Assembly (NCBI GenBank): GCA_902773055.1
Contig: CACYCZ010000094.1
Span: 1 to 64,000, forward strand
Reading direction: 5' to 3'
From: an uncultured Bacteroidales bacterium
Lineage (GTDB): Bacteria; Bacteroidota; Bacteroidia; Bacteroidales; Bacteroidaceae
DNA: 64,000 nucleotides
A model generated the notes under the pieces. It was not told the origin of the DNA. It ran no database searches and worked only from the letters and a program-made list of their open reading frames with translations. The position numbers were made by a program, and so were the translations under genes. Every line of letters begins with the position of its first letter. Position 1 is the stretch's first letter. Positions 53,495-62,757 of this stretch are shown here, one piece after another.

Positions 53495-54271
53495 TTACCA
53501 TTTCTTCCAGGGAGCATTGCCTTCTGCCAGCAGTTTCTCCAGCATATTCTTTTCCCTGATATTGTCCATGCACTGCCAGTAGCCTGTATGGATATATGAC
53601 ATCAGTTCGCCCTGTTCGGCCAGTGCAACCAGCGGTTGCCGTTCAAAGACTGTATCATCGCCTTGAAGATAATCAAATATGGCCGGCTCCAGTACCATGT
53701 ATCCTGCATTGATAGGGGCACCGTCGTTAATATTCTTTTCCCTGAATGATTTCACGGCATTGTCACCACCGATATCCAGCACCCCTTTCTCCTGTGCCAT
53801 CTTGACAGCAGTCAGCGTGGCGGTCTTGCCATGCGAGCGGTGGAAGGCAATCAGCTTGTTGATATCTACGTCGCATACGCCATCGCCATAAGTCATGAGA
53901 AACGGTTCATCGCCTACATATTCCTGAACACGCTTGATGCGCCCGCCGGTCATCGTATTATAGCCTGTATCAACAACGGTGACTCTCCAGGGCTCCAGCT
54001 TACTGTGATGCACCGTCATTTCGTTTTTTCCCTGACGATAGTCGAAACTGACATCACTGTTGAAGAGGAAATAATTGGAAAACCATTCCTTTATGTATTC
54101 CTGCTTATAGCCGGCACATATGATGAAATCATTGTGGCCGTAGTAGGAATATTCTTTCATGATGTGCCACAAGATGGGCATGCCTCCTATTTTAATCATA
54201 GGCTTAGGCATGAACGCTGATTCTTCTGAGATGCGTGTGCCGAATCCACCGGCAAGTAGTACAACTTTCAT
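53495..54271 (-). CDS. rfbF: Glucose-1-phosphate cytidylyltransferase
   Basis: Makes CDP-glucose from CTP and glucose-1-phosphate. 258 residues, the usual length. N-terminal nucleotide-binding loop LLAGGFGTRISEESAFMPKPMIKIGG; YGDGVCDVD metal site; INAGYMVLEP and a C-terminal YWQCMDNIREKN. First step of CDP-3,6-dideoxyhexose or related sugar synthesis, and also used for teichoic-like polymers. 17 bases before the epimerase gene. Confidence 0.93.
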   Translation of the reverse strand: MKVVLLAGGFGTRISEESAFMPKPMIKIGGMPILWHIMKEYSYYGHNDFIICAGYKQEYIKEWFSNYFLFNSDVSFDYRQGKNEMTVHHSKLEPWRVTVVDTGYNTMTGGRIKRVQEYVGDEPFLMTYGDGVCDVDINKLIAFHRSHGKTATLTAVKMAQEKGVLDIGGDNAVKSFREKNINDGAPINAGYMVLEPAIFDYLQGDDTVFERQPLVALAEQGELMSYIHTGYWQCMDNIREKNMLEKLLAEGNAPWKKW

Positions 54272-54313
54272 AGTTTTATAAAGACTCTGTATGTAAATTT
54301 CTATTTGAGGGTA

Positions 54314-55186
54314 TTACCAATCTCGTTCAGTGGCAAGCAGTGTGTTCAGCATGAGCATACTGATTGTCATGGGTCCTACGCCCCCGGGTACCGGAGTGAT
54401 ATAGCTGCACAGGGGAGCCACAGTGTCAAAGTCAACATCTCCTTGCAGGCGGAACCCACTTTTGCGAGAGGCATCAGCTACACGGGTAGTGCCTACATCA
54501 ATTACTGTGGCACCAGGTTTGACCATGTCGGCAGTGACGAATGCCGGCCGGCCGATAGCAGCAATAAGGATATCGGCGGTACGGCATATCTCTTTCAGAT
54601 TGTCGGTATGGCTATGACATACGGTTACGGTACTGTCACCATAAATTTTCTGGAGCATCAGTTGAGCCATCGGCTTGCCCACGATATTACTGCGTCCTAT
54701 AATGACACAATGCTTGCCACGGGTTGGAATATTGTAGCGCCGGAGCAATTCCAGAATACCCTTCGGGGTAGCTGAAATAAAGCACGGCAATCCTATTGCC
54801 ATCCTGCCGACATTAACCGGCGTAAAGCCGTCTACATCCTTGCGATAGTCTATGGCTTCGGTTATTTTCTGTTCGTTGATGTGGCCGGGCAGAGGCAGCT
54901 GAACGATGAATCCGTCTACAGAATTGTCTTCGTTGAGCTCTCTGACTTTATCCAGCAGTTCCTGCTCGGTAACATCAGACTCATATCTGATAAGTGTTGA
55001 TTCAAATCCGCACTCCTCGCATGCCTTGACTTTATTAGCCACGTAGGTTTCGCTGCCGCCGTCATGCCCTACCAGTATGGCAGCCAGATGAGGGCGCCTG
55101 CCTCCATTGGCCACAATGCCCGCTACTTTTTCAGCTATTTCTTTTTTAATCGCTGCGGCGGTGGCTTTTCCGTCTATCAGTGTCAT
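54314..55186 (-). CDS. folD: Bifunctional methylene-tetrahydrofolate dehydrogenase/cyclohydrolase
   Basis: Interconverts 5,10-methylene- and 10-formyl-tetrahydrofolate with NADP. 290 residues, typical. Motifs: [18 protein letters not shown] (catalytic Lys), [12 protein letters not shown], and the Rossmann segment [18 protein letters not shown]. The C-terminus [18 protein letters not shown] is a family signature. 37 bases after ffh on the minus strand; 42 bases before rfbF. Confidence 0.97.
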   Translation of the reverse strand: MTLIDGKATAAAIKKEIAEKVAGIVANGGRRPHLAAILVGHDGGSETYVANKVKACEECGFESTLIRYESDVTEQELLDKVRELNEDNSVDGFIVQLPLPGHINEQKITEAIDYRKDVDGFTPVNVGRMAIGLPCFISATPKGILELLRRYNIPTRGKHCVIIGRSNIVGKPMAQLMLQKIYGDSTVTVCHSHTDNLKEICRTADILIAAIGRPAFVTADMVKPGATVIDVGTTRVADASRKSGFRLQGDVDFDTVAPLCSYITPVPGGVGPMTISMLMLNTLLATERDW

Positions 55187-55223
55187 GGATTCGTAATTTT
55201 AATACTTTTCGGGGGAAATAAAC

Positions 55224-56561
55224 TTACGCATGCGGCATGCGGCCTTTCATGTTTTTCATAGCTGTGGCAAAACGCTTGTCAGTCATCATCTTCATCATCT
55301 TGCGCGTTTGGTCAAACTGCTTAATCAGCCTGTTGACATCCTGCAGTGTCGTACCCGAGCCCTTGGCAATACGCATCTTGCGGCTGCTGTTGATCAGTGC
55401 CGGATTAGCCCGTTCAAAGGGTGTCATAGAGTATATGATGGCCTCGATGCCTTTGAAGGCATTGTCATCAATATCCATATCTTTTACGGCATTGCCTACA
55501 CCTGGTATCATGGCAGCCAAATCCTTGAGGTTACCCATTTTCTTAATCTGATGTATCTGTGCCAGAAAATCATTGAAGTCAAACTTGTCCTTGGCAATGC
55601 GCTTCTGCAAGCGTCGGGCTTCCTCCTCGTCATATACAGCCTGCGCCTTTTCCACGAGGCTCACCACGTCACCCATTCCCAGGATACGGTTGGCCATGCG
55701 GTCGGGATGGAACACATCCAAAGCCTCCATCTTCTCGCCGGTACCTATAAACTTGATAGGCTTGTTTACCACGGTGCGTATAGACAGTGCAGCACCGCCA
55801 CGGGTATCACCATCCAGTTTTGTCAGCACAATACCGCTGAAATCCAGACGGTCGTTGAATTCCTTGGCCGTATTGACAGCATCCTGACCAGTCATAGAGT
55901 CTACCACAAACAAGGTCTCGTCAGGTTGCAGGGCATCTTTCAGGGCTGCTATTTCATTCATCATCTCTTCATCGACGGCAAGCCGGCCGGCGGTATCTAT
56001 GATGACGAGGTTATAGTCTTTCTGCTTAGCTTCCTTGATGGCATTGCGGGCTATCTCCACAGGGTTCATGTTTCCCGGCTCGGTGTAGACCGGCACGTCA
56101 ATACTTTCACCTACAACCTGCAACTGATTGACAGCTGCCGGACGGTATACGTCGCATGCCACAAGCAGAGGCTTGCGGTGTTTCTGCGTTTTCTGCCAAA
56201 GTGCCAGCTTGCCGCTGAAGGTTGTTTTACCGGAGCCTTGCAGACCGCTCATCAGGATAACGGCAGGACGATTCTCCAGTTTCAGGTCCGCAGCACTGCT
56301 GCCCATGAGTTCAACCAGTTCGTCGTGAACGATTTTCACCAGCAACTGTCCCGGTTTGACGGCCGTAAGCACATTCTGGCCCATGGCTTTTTCCTTAACA
56401 TGGTCAGTAAAACTCTTGGCTACCTTATAGTTGACATCGGCATCCAGCAGGGCCCTGCGGATATCTTTCAAGGTTTCGGCAACATTGATGTCTGTAATTT
56501 TACCTTCACCCTTAAGTATCTTAAATGAGCGTTCTAATCTCGAGGATAAGTTTTCAAACAT
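55224..56561 (-). CDS. ffh: Signal recognition particle protein Ffh
   Basis: The SRP GTPase that brings ribosomes making membrane proteins to the translocon. 445 residues. The NG domain has G1 GLQGSGKTTFSGKLA, G3 DTAGRLAVDEEMM, G4 TKLDGDTRGGAAL; the Met-rich M domain follows after about residue 300 and ends GRMPHA. The M domain RNA-binding SRKMRIAKGSGTT is intact. Own promoter at 56600. An SRP RNA gene was not found in the window. Confidence 0.97.
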   Translation of the reverse strand: MFENLSSRLERSFKILKGEGKITDINVAETLKDIRRALLDADVNYKVAKSFTDHVKEKAMGQNVLTAVKPGQLLVKIVHDELVELMGSSAADLKLENRPAVILMSGLQGSGKTTFSGKLALWQKTQKHRKPLLVACDVYRPAAVNQLQVVGESIDVPVYTEPGNMNPVEIARNAIKEAKQKDYNLVIIDTAGRLAVDEEMMNEIAALKDALQPDETLFVVDSMTGQDAVNTAKEFNDRLDFSGIVLTKLDGDTRGGAALSIRTVVNKPIKFIGTGEKMEALDVFHPDRMANRILGMGDVVSLVEKAQAVYDEEEARRLQKRIAKDKFDFNDFLAQIHQIKKMGNLKDLAAMIPGVGNAVKDMDIDDNAFKGIEAIIYSMTPFERANPALINSSRKMRIAKGSGTTLQDVNRLIKQFDQTRKMMKMMTDKRFATAMKNMKGRMPHA

Positions 56562-56599
56562 GATATTTTCGCTTTTTCTTTATTTACATTAGTAACATG

Positions 56600-56607
56600 C
56601 AAAGATA
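56600..56607 (-). promoter_or_regulatory. -7 promoter element of ffh (TATCTTTG)
   Basis: CAAAGATA on the plus strand reads TATCTTTG on the minus strand, 39 bases before the ffh ATG. Confidence 0.65.
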
Positions 56608-56799
56608 ATAAAAATTATACTGATGCCTGCATACTGTTGCCGATAAGTTTTCAGGAATACGGATGAGATTAGTTTACACAGATGAACAAACACTTCCGGT
56701 CAGCGTATTGCCTACTCTGGCAAGTATAGCGGTATTTTTACTAATATTAACATTGTTTTCGATAATTTTGCATCCGCTCGCATATATGAAAAAATTATC

Positions 56800-56920
56800 A
56801 GGCCTTGCAGTTTTTGCTGGCAGGCCTGCGCGTTATAACTGGTAGGCCTGCCAGTAAAAAAGCGCAGGCCTGCAAAAATCAGCCCCTACACAGACCATTC
56901 TGATAGGGGTATCAAGAGCC
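56800..56920. repeat. AGGCCT-centred 22-bp repeat array with 3' hairpin, locus B
   Basis: AGGCCT at 56800, 56822, 56844 and 56866, exactly 22 bp apart. GCAGGCCTGCGC and GCGCAGGCCTGC flank a central CTGG(T)AGGCCTGCCAG, so the array is symmetric. After it CCCCT ... AGGGG (about 56884-56909) matches locus A. Confidence 0.88.
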
Positions 56921-57278
56921 GGAACAAACACCAGTGCTCGATGTTAACAACTGTTAATTTTACAGAAGGTAAAAACAGTCTGAACGGATTTTGCAGAAAA
57001 CTTTTCGGAGACCCGTCTGGCAGGGGGCACACGGCACATTTCATTGAAAAGCTGCCGTCAGGATACGCCCATACTCATTCTATTCAGATTTAAGTATTTA
57101 AGGCCGAAAAATATTCATGGTAATTTCATGCATTATTCTTATTTATCCTCAACAAACACGGCTCAGGCATTGCGTACAGCCTGCGAACGGCAAGAGGCTG
57201 GTTTCAGACACCCCAAATTCAACCATATCCCAATGCGTAATCTTGGTCACAGGAGGGTTACGTTTGTCTAAAAATCAC

Positions 57279-57286
57279 TATCTTTG
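57279..57286 (+). promoter_or_regulatory. -7 promoter element of queC and likely of the rnf cluster (TATCTTTG)
   Basis: TATCTTTG 24 bases before the queC ATG. No other promoter or terminator is seen before rnfA, so it may serve the whole que-rse-rnf series. Confidence 0.6.
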
Positions 57287-57309
57287 CAGGTATAAATAAG
57301 AGCAGATAC

Positions 57310-57984
57310 ATGAACCGTGACAGAGCACTTGTAATATTCAGTGGCGGTCAGGACTCTACAACATGTCTGTATTGGGCTAAAAAACATTTCAGACAGGTGT
57401 GGGCACTGACTTTCATATACGGGCAGAAGCATATCACAGAAGTGGCCCACGCACAGAAAATTGCAGAGAATGCCGGAGTCGTCTGGGACAAGATGGACGC
57501 ATCGTTCATCAGCACCCTGAGCCAAAATGCCCTGACAGACCCTTCTGTCAAGATGGACAAGGAAAAGCCTGCCGATACACCGCCCAATACGTTCGTACCC
57601 GGGCGCAATATGTTTTTTATCAGCATGGCAGCAGTCTACGCACGGGAAAGAGGCATTTATGACTTGGTTACAGGTGTATCGCAGACCGACTTCAGCGGCT
57701 ACCCCGACTGCCGTGACTCCTTTATCAAAAGCATGAACCTTACACTCAACATGGCAATGGATGAACAGTTTGTCATCCATACCCCATTGATGTGGATGGA
57801 CAAGTGCGAGACATGGGGCCTGGCAGACGAACTCGGAGTAATGGACGTGATTGCCAATGACACGGTAACGTGCTACAACGGCATCCCGGGCGACGGATGC
57901 GGCGAATGCCCTGCCTGCAAATTGCGCCGGAGAGGATTAGAAAAATATTTGGATTTGAAAATCAGAAAGAATACATATGGATAG
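57310..57984 (+). CDS. queC: 7-cyano-7-deazaguanine synthase
   Basis: Makes preQ0 from 7-carboxy-7-deazaguanine with ammonia and ATP, in queuosine synthesis for tRNA. 224 residues. ATP pyrophosphatase loop [10 protein letters not shown] at the N-terminus; zinc cysteines near the C-terminus in [16 protein letters not shown]. Overlaps queF by 8 bases, so the two steps are coupled. Confidence 0.96.
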   Translation: MNRDRALVIFSGGQDSTTCLYWAKKHFRQVWALTFIYGQKHITEVAHAQKIAENAGVVWDKMDASFISTLSQNALTDPSVKMDKEKPADTPPNTFVPGRNMFFISMAAVYARERGIYDLVTGVSQTDFSGYPDCRDSFIKSMNLTLNMAMDEQFVIHTPLMWMDKCETWGLADELGVMDVIANDTVTCYNGIPGDGCGECPACKLRRRGLEKYLDLKIRKNTYG

Positions 57985-58435
57985 AAAGGACGAAGGACTT
58001 CAAGCATTAGGCACAAAGACACAGTACCGTCAGGACTATGCTCCGGAAGTACTGGAAAGCTTTGAGAACAAGCATCCTGAAAACGATTATTGGGTAAGGT
58101 TCAACTGCCCTGAGTTTACCTCATTGTGCCCCATCACAGGACAACCCGATTTTGCCGAAATACGCATCAGCTATATCCCAGACAGACGAATGGTGGAAAG
58201 CAAGAGCCTGAAACTCTACCTTTTCAGTTTCCGCAATCACGGTGATTTCCATGAAGACTGTGTCAATAAGATTATGAAGGACCTTATCCGGTTGATGGAC
58301 CCTAAATACATAGAGGTGACAGGCATCTTCACACCACGAGGCGGAATATCCATTTATCCTTATGCCAACTATGGCCGTCCCGGGACAAAATATGAAGAAA
58401 TAGCATCTTTCCGCTTTATGCGCCACGACTTATAG
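57977..58435 (+). CDS. queF: NADPH-dependent 7-cyano-7-deazaguanine reductase
   Basis: Reduces preQ0 to preQ1 with NADPH, the next step after QueC. 152 residues, the short single-domain form. Motifs: catalytic Cys in [15 protein letters not shown] at about residue 50, the Glu- and Ser-rich [19 protein letters not shown] that recognises substrate, and [16 protein letters not shown]. 8 bases before rseC. Confidence 0.96.
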   Translation: MDRKDEGLQALGTKTQYRQDYAPEVLESFENKHPENDYWVRFNCPEFTSLCPITGQPDFAEIRISYIPDRRMVESKSLKLYLFSFRNHGDFHEDCVNKIMKDLIRLMDPKYIEVTGIFTPRGGISIYPYANYGRPGTKYEEIASFRFMRHDL

Positions 58436-58443
58436 TTTCTTTC

Positions 58444-58866
58444 ATGGCAGACAGACCACTCTATCATACAGGCAGCATTGTAAGCATAACCGGCCACCAT
58501 ATGCAGGTAAAAATCCTGCAGGTAACAGCCTGCTCATCATGCAGTGCCCGCCGACTGTGCCCTTCGTCGGAGAGCAAGGAAAAGTTGATAGATGTAGTTG
58601 AGGACCATGCAGAAGACTATACCATCGGACAGGAAGTCACCATCTACGGAACAACAGGCATGAAGCGCAAGGCCGTGATGCTGGCATTCGGAGCGCCCCT
58701 GCTGATAACACTGATATGGATTCCACTGGCAGTTGCATGGCTGCATCTGAAGGACATTACTGCTGTCGGACTTATGCTGTTGATCTATGCTGCATATTTC
58801 CTGCTGCTGTATCAAAGGCGGGACAGCATGGGAAAGAATTTCACATTTAAAATAGCAAAACATTAA
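58444..58866 (+). CDS. rseC: SoxR-reducing system protein RseC family
   Basis: 140 residues. The N-terminal cytoplasmic part has the cysteines CSSCSARRLCPSS at about 25-37, and two membrane helices follow at about 77-120 (AVMLAFGAPLLITLIWIPLAVAWL and AVGLMLLIYAAYFLLLY). Members commonly precede rnf genes in Bacteroidales. The family is tied to Rnf/Rsx in keeping SoxR reduced in E. coli; its role here is not established. 4 bases before rnfB. Confidence 0.9.
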   Translation: MADRPLYHTGSIVSITGHHMQVKILQVTACSSCSARRLCPSSESKEKLIDVVEDHAEDYTIGQEVTIYGTTGMKRKAVMLAFGAPLLITLIWIPLAVAWLHLKDITAVGLMLLIYAAYFLLLYQRRDSMGKNFTFKIAKH

Positions 58867-58870
58867 TCTT

Positions 58871-59770
58871 ATGGATACTATAATTCTTGCAATATGCGTG
58901 CTGGGAGGAGCAGGACTTGTGCTGGCCTCAGTACTGTATGTCGTATCACGCAGGTTTGCCGTACAGGAAGACCCGCGCTTGGATACGGTCAACGACCTGC
59001 TTCCCGGAGCCAATTGCGGCGGATGTGGTTTCCCAGGTTGCAGCGCCATGGCCGCAGCATGTGTAAAGGCTGCCGACAAAGGCTCCCTGGAGGGATTATC
59101 CTGTCCCGTAGGCGGCAAGGCCGTCATGGATCAAGTTGCCGCGGCATTAGGTCTGGAAGCTGCCGCTGAAGACACCACCCGTATCGCCGTCGTACGCTGC
59201 AACGGATCATGCGAGAACAGACCGCATGTAAGAATCTACGACGGAGCACCGACCTGCCGCATCGCCCACGCCACCAGCATGGGAGCCACGGCCTGTGCCT
59301 ATGGATGTCTGGGATGTGGTGACTGCGTCGCCAAATGCCAGTTTGGGGCTCTCACCTTGAATACTGAAACCGGATTGCCGGAAGTAGACCCAGGCTCATG
59401 CACAGCCTGCGGGGCCTGCGCCAAGGCATGTCCGAGAAACCTGATAGAGATACGCAGCGTCACAAACGAACTGACAGGCATGGTAGTCAAATGTCGCAAT
59501 AAGGACAAAGGCATACTGGCCAAGAACGAATGTGACGTATCATGTATCGGCTGCAGGCTCTGCATGAAACAGTGCGAAAGCAATGCCATCACCGTTGAAG
59601 ACAACCTGGCATATATCGATGCCGCCGCATGCACGCTCTGCGGAAAGTGTGAGCAGGCATGTCCGAGAAAATCCATTCATAAAATAGGGGAATGGAGCAC
59701 ACCACAGGAAGCCCCTGTTGAAGAAAATACCACTCAGGAAACATTAACGACAAAAAACAACACACAGTGA
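58871..59770 (+). CDS. rnfB: Rnf electron transport complex subunit B (ferredoxin)
   Basis: 299 residues. One N-terminal membrane helix (ILAICVLGGAGLVLASVLYVV), then a 4Fe-4S site CGGCGFPGCSAMAAAC at about 53-68, and then 2x[4Fe-4S] ferredoxin pairs (CLGCGDCVAKC, CTACGACAKACP, CIGCRLCMKQC, CTLCGKCEQACP). It is the entry port for electrons from ferredoxin. The stop overlaps the GTG start of rnfC (GTGA). Confidence 0.96.
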   Translation: MDTIILAICVLGGAGLVLASVLYVVSRRFAVQEDPRLDTVNDLLPGANCGGCGFPGCSAMAAACVKAADKGSLEGLSCPVGGKAVMDQVAAALGLEAAAEDTTRIAVVRCNGSCENRPHVRIYDGAPTCRIAHATSMGATACAYGCLGCGDCVAKCQFGALTLNTETGLPEVDPGSCTACGACAKACPRNLIEIRSVTNELTGMVVKCRNKDKGILAKNECDVSCIGCRLCMKQCESNAITVEDNLAYIDAAACTLCGKCEQACPRKSIHKIGEWSTPQEAPVEENTTQETLTTKNNTQ

Positions 59771-61104
59771 AAACATTCAAAATAGGTGGCGTACATCCTC
59801 AGGAAAACAAATTATCGGCTTCCGAGCCTATACGCCAGGCCCCGTTGCCACAAGTTGCCGTGTTCCCTTTGGGACAACACATAGGAGCACCTGCCAAGCC
59901 AATTGTCAGTAAAGGTGACGTCGTCAAGGTCGGACAGCCTATAGCGGAAGCCGGCGGCTATGTTTCGGCCCCCATCCACTCATCTGTCAGCGGTACAGTA
60001 CTCAAGATTGACACCGTCATTGATGCCAGCGGATATGCCAAGCCTGCAGTTTTCATACAAGTGGAAGGCGATGAATGGGAAGAATCCATTGATCGCAGCA
60101 AGCAGCTGGTCAGACTTGAGGAGCACCCGGAACTGACAGACAAAGACATCATTGCCAAAATTCAAAATGCCGGCATCGTTGGTTTGGGAGGGGCCTGTTT
60201 CCCCACCCACGTCAAATTATCGCCTCCGCCGGGAAACAAAATAGAATGGGTGATTATCAACGCCGTTGAATGCGAGCCTTACCTGACCGCAGACCATCGG
60301 CTCATGCTGGAGCATACCGACGAAATTCTAGTCGGAACAACCCTTATCATGAAAGCCGTCGGGGTAACCCAAGGGTTTATTGCCATTGAGAACAACAAGC
60401 CTGATGCCATCAGATTGATGACAGAACATGCCCGGGCGTATACAGGCATAGAAGTAGTTCCCCTAAAGGTAAAATATCCACAGGGAGGCGAAAAACAACT
60501 TATCGATGCTGTCGTCGGACGTCAGGTACCGGCACCTCCAGCCCTGCCTGCCAGCGTAGGTGCTATCATCCAGAATGTGGGAACAGCATACGCAGTATAT
60601 CAGGCTGTAATGAAAAACAAACCGCTCTTTGAACGGGTTGTTACCGTGACAGGCAAAAGTCTGGCTCACCCTTCCAATCTGATGACACGTATAGGAACAC
60701 CGATGAACCTACTCATTGACGAGTGCGGCGGACTGCCCGAAGATACCGGCAAGATTATCGGTGGCGGCCCCATGATGGGTAAGGCACTGGTCAATACGGA
60801 AGTGCCTGTATGCAAGGGCTCGTCGGGGATATTGATTATGACAGGCACAGATGCACGACGCGCCAAGCCGGGACCCTGCATCCGATGTGGAAAATGTGTT
60901 ACAGCATGCCCAATGGGGCTGGAGCCCTATCTGCTTGCCGACGGAGCAGCCCGCGAAATGTGGGACTTGCTTGAGCACAATGATATTACATCTTGCATAG
61001 AATGTGGTTCCTGCCAGTTTACTTGCCCTGCTCATCGCCCATTGCTGGATTATGTGCGCATCGGCAAGTCCACCGTTACAGGAATTATCAAGTCGCGTTC
61101 TTAA
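59767..61104 (+). CDS. rnfC: Rnf electron transport complex subunit C
   Basis: 445 residues with a GTG start at 59767 overlapping the rnfB stop. N-terminal sandwich domain (GGVHPQENKLSASEPIRQ), NADH/FMN-binding Rossmann-like part (GIVGLGGACFPTHVKLSPP; NAVECEPYLTADHRLM), SLBB domain and a C-terminal pair of 4Fe-4S sites (CIRCGKCVTACPMGLEP and CIECGSCQFTCPAHRPL). It is the NAD-facing subunit. Confidence 0.96.
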   Translation: MKTFKIGGVHPQENKLSASEPIRQAPLPQVAVFPLGQHIGAPAKPIVSKGDVVKVGQPIAEAGGYVSAPIHSSVSGTVLKIDTVIDASGYAKPAVFIQVEGDEWEESIDRSKQLVRLEEHPELTDKDIIAKIQNAGIVGLGGACFPTHVKLSPPPGNKIEWVIINAVECEPYLTADHRLMLEHTDEILVGTTLIMKAVGVTQGFIAIENNKPDAIRLMTEHARAYTGIEVVPLKVKYPQGGEKQLIDAVVGRQVPAPPALPASVGAIIQNVGTAYAVYQAVMKNKPLFERVVTVTGKSLAHPSNLMTRIGTPMNLLIDECGGLPEDTGKIIGGGPMMGKALVNTEVPVCKGSSGILIMTGTDARRAKPGPCIRCGKCVTACPMGLEPYLLADGAAREMWDLLEHNDITSCIECGSCQFTCPAHRPLLDYVRIGKSTVTGIIKSRS

Positions 61105-61135
61105 AAACTCTATTTCAAAACAAAATCAGAAAGAT

Positions 61136-62134
61136 ATGGCAAATCAATTAATCGTTTCCCTGTCGCCTCATGTTCACAGCGGTGACAGTGTGCAAAGGAA
61201 TATGTACGGAGTATGCATAGCGCTCTTGCCCGCATTACTGTGTTCATTTTGGTTCTGGGGCTTGGGAGCTATTCTGGTGACAACAGTGTCAGTTGCATCC
61301 TGCCTGTTCGTTGAGTGGTCTGTCAACAAGTTCATGCTGAAGAATCCAAGACTGACTATCACCGACGGCTCTGCTGTCATAACAGGTCTACTCCTGGCCT
61401 TCAACCTGCCTTCCAACATTCCCTTATGGATGGTAGGCATCGGCGCATTGTTTGCCATCGGCGTTGTCAAAATGACTTTCGGCGGATTAGGGTGCAACCT
61501 GTTTAATCCCGCATTGGCCGCCCGCGCTTTTATGCTGATTTCCTTTCCCGTAGAGATGACTACATGGCCCACGACAGGCCAACCATTTACAACATATGCT
61601 GATGCCCAGACAGGAGCAACACCTCTGGCACTCATCAAGGACGCCGTCAAGACAGGCGATGCCTCCCTGCTTGACGACCTGCCCTCTGCATTCGACATGC
61701 TGGTAGGAGCAACAGGGGGATGCATGGGTGAGGTCTGCGCTTTGGCCTTGTTGCTGGGACTCGGCTATATGCTGATACGCCATATCATCACATGGCATAT
61801 TCCTGTCAGCATCATAGCAACAGTGTTTGTCATAACAGGGATTATGCACTGGATGAATCCTGTTTTTGTCTCTCCCGTTATAGAAATACTTAGTGGTGGC
61901 CTGATGCTTGGCGCCATTTTCATGGCAACAGACTATGTCACATCTCCAATGACCCCAAAAGGACAACTGGTCTATGGCATAGCCATCGGAGTGCTGACTG
62001 TGATTATCCGTACCTTCGGAGCCTATCCTGAGGGTATGTCGTTTGCCATTCTAATCATGAATGCGTTTACTCCTATGATAAATATGTATTGCAAGCCTCA
62101 GCGCTATGGAGCAGTGGAGGGCTCTGACAAATGA
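61136..62134 (+). CDS. rnfD: Rnf electron transport complex subunit D
   Basis: 332 residues from the ATG at 61136 (MANQLIVSLSPHVHSGDSVQRN). The open frame runs back into rnfC to 61004, which is not the start. About ten membrane segments. The covalent FMN threonine is in the TGATPLA motif (near residue 161), as in NqrB/RnfD. Part of the membrane core that pumps Na+ or H+. Overlaps rnfG by ATGA. Confidence 0.95.
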   Translation: MANQLIVSLSPHVHSGDSVQRNMYGVCIALLPALLCSFWFWGLGAILVTTVSVASCLFVEWSVNKFMLKNPRLTITDGSAVITGLLLAFNLPSNIPLWMVGIGALFAIGVVKMTFGGLGCNLFNPALAARAFMLISFPVEMTTWPTTGQPFTTYADAQTGATPLALIKDAVKTGDASLLDDLPSAFDMLVGATGGCMGEVCALALLLGLGYMLIRHIITWHIPVSIIATVFVITGIMHWMNPVFVSPVIEILSGGLMLGAIFMATDYVTSPMTPKGQLVYGIAIGVLTVIIRTFGAYPEGMSFAILIMNAFTPMINMYCKPQRYGAVEGSDK

Positions 62135-62757
62135 AAAAACTGCAATCCTCGCTGACAAATATGATTTTAGTCCTCACCATCGTTACCCTTGTAGCAGGAG
62201 GAATATTAGCATGGGTCAATTCCGTAACTGCCCCACAAATAGAACAAATCAATGCAGACAACCTGAAAAAAGGTATCCGCAAAGTAATGGGAGCCGACAA
62301 TATTCAGGTGTCTCAGCCTGAGGTGAAAGATGAATATGAATTCTATACTGTAACCGATGCAACAGGATATCAGTTAGGTACTGCCGTAACAACGGCGACA
62401 CTGGGCTTTGGCGGTAAACTCAAGGTATTGGTGGGATTTAACCCTGAAGGTACCATTTTAGGGTACACCATCTTAGACAGTTCGGAGACCCCCGGTCTCG
62501 GAACAAAAGCCAGCACATGGTTCCAAAAGGGACAAAAAGGCAATGTTATCGGGAAAAATCCTGGACAATGTAACCTTACAGTCAGCAAAGACGGCGGAGA
62601 CATCGATGCCATCACTGCGTCCACAATCACCTCACGCGCTTTCTTGAAAGCCATCCAGCAGGCTTATGACGAACTTCGTGCCCGCCATGCGAGCCAAACT
62701 GAAACAACCTGCATTCAATCAGCAGAAGATAACAAGAAAGGAGGATCTGCATTATGA
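62131..62757 (+). CDS. rnfG: Rnf electron transport complex subunit G
   Basis: 208 residues. One N-terminal membrane helix (MILVLTIVTLVAGGILAW) and a periplasmic FMN-binding domain with the flavin-attachment region DAITASTITSRAF at about residue 155-167, where threonine carries FMN. SETPGLGTKA is a family motif. Electron carrier in the periplasmic face of the complex. Confidence 0.94.
   Translation: MKKLQSSLTNMILVLTIVTLVAGGILAWVNSVTAPQIEQINADNLKKGIRKVMGADNIQVSQPEVKDEYEFYTVTDATGYQLGTAVTTATLGFGGKLKVLVGFNPEGTILGYTILDSSETPGLGTKASTWFQKGQKGNVIGKNPGQCNLTVSKDGGDIDAITASTITSRAFLKAIQQAYDELRARHASQTETTCIQSAEDNKKGGSAL
62741..62747 (+). promoter_or_regulatory. Strong Shine-Dalgarno-like site before rnfE
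   Basis: AAAGGAGG lies 7-8 bases before the ATG at 62754, inside the end of rnfG. Such sites are uncommon in Bacteroidota. A similar one precedes rnfA. Confidence 0.6.

Larger units (their letters stand above)
56562..57309. other. Divergent intergenic region between ffh and queC
   Basis: A 748-base gap with both promoters, the AGGCCT repeat array (56800-56920) and a TTAACA/TGTTAA palindrome (56944-56957). Open frames at 56663 and 57044-57299 look like chance frames. I found no preQ1 riboswitch before queC. Confidence 0.7.

Noticed and set aside
55230-56528. Long plus-strand frame opposite ffh (432 codons)
   Set aside because: Antisense shadow of ffh, whose GTPase motifs are complete on the minus strand.
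56663-57299. Small frames between ffh and queC
   Set aside because: One crosses the AGGCCT array; the others overlap in different frames and lack promoter or family support.
57240-57309. preQ1 riboswitch before queC
   Set aside because: The leader from the promoter is about 20 bases and shows no matching hairpin or pseudoknot sequence.
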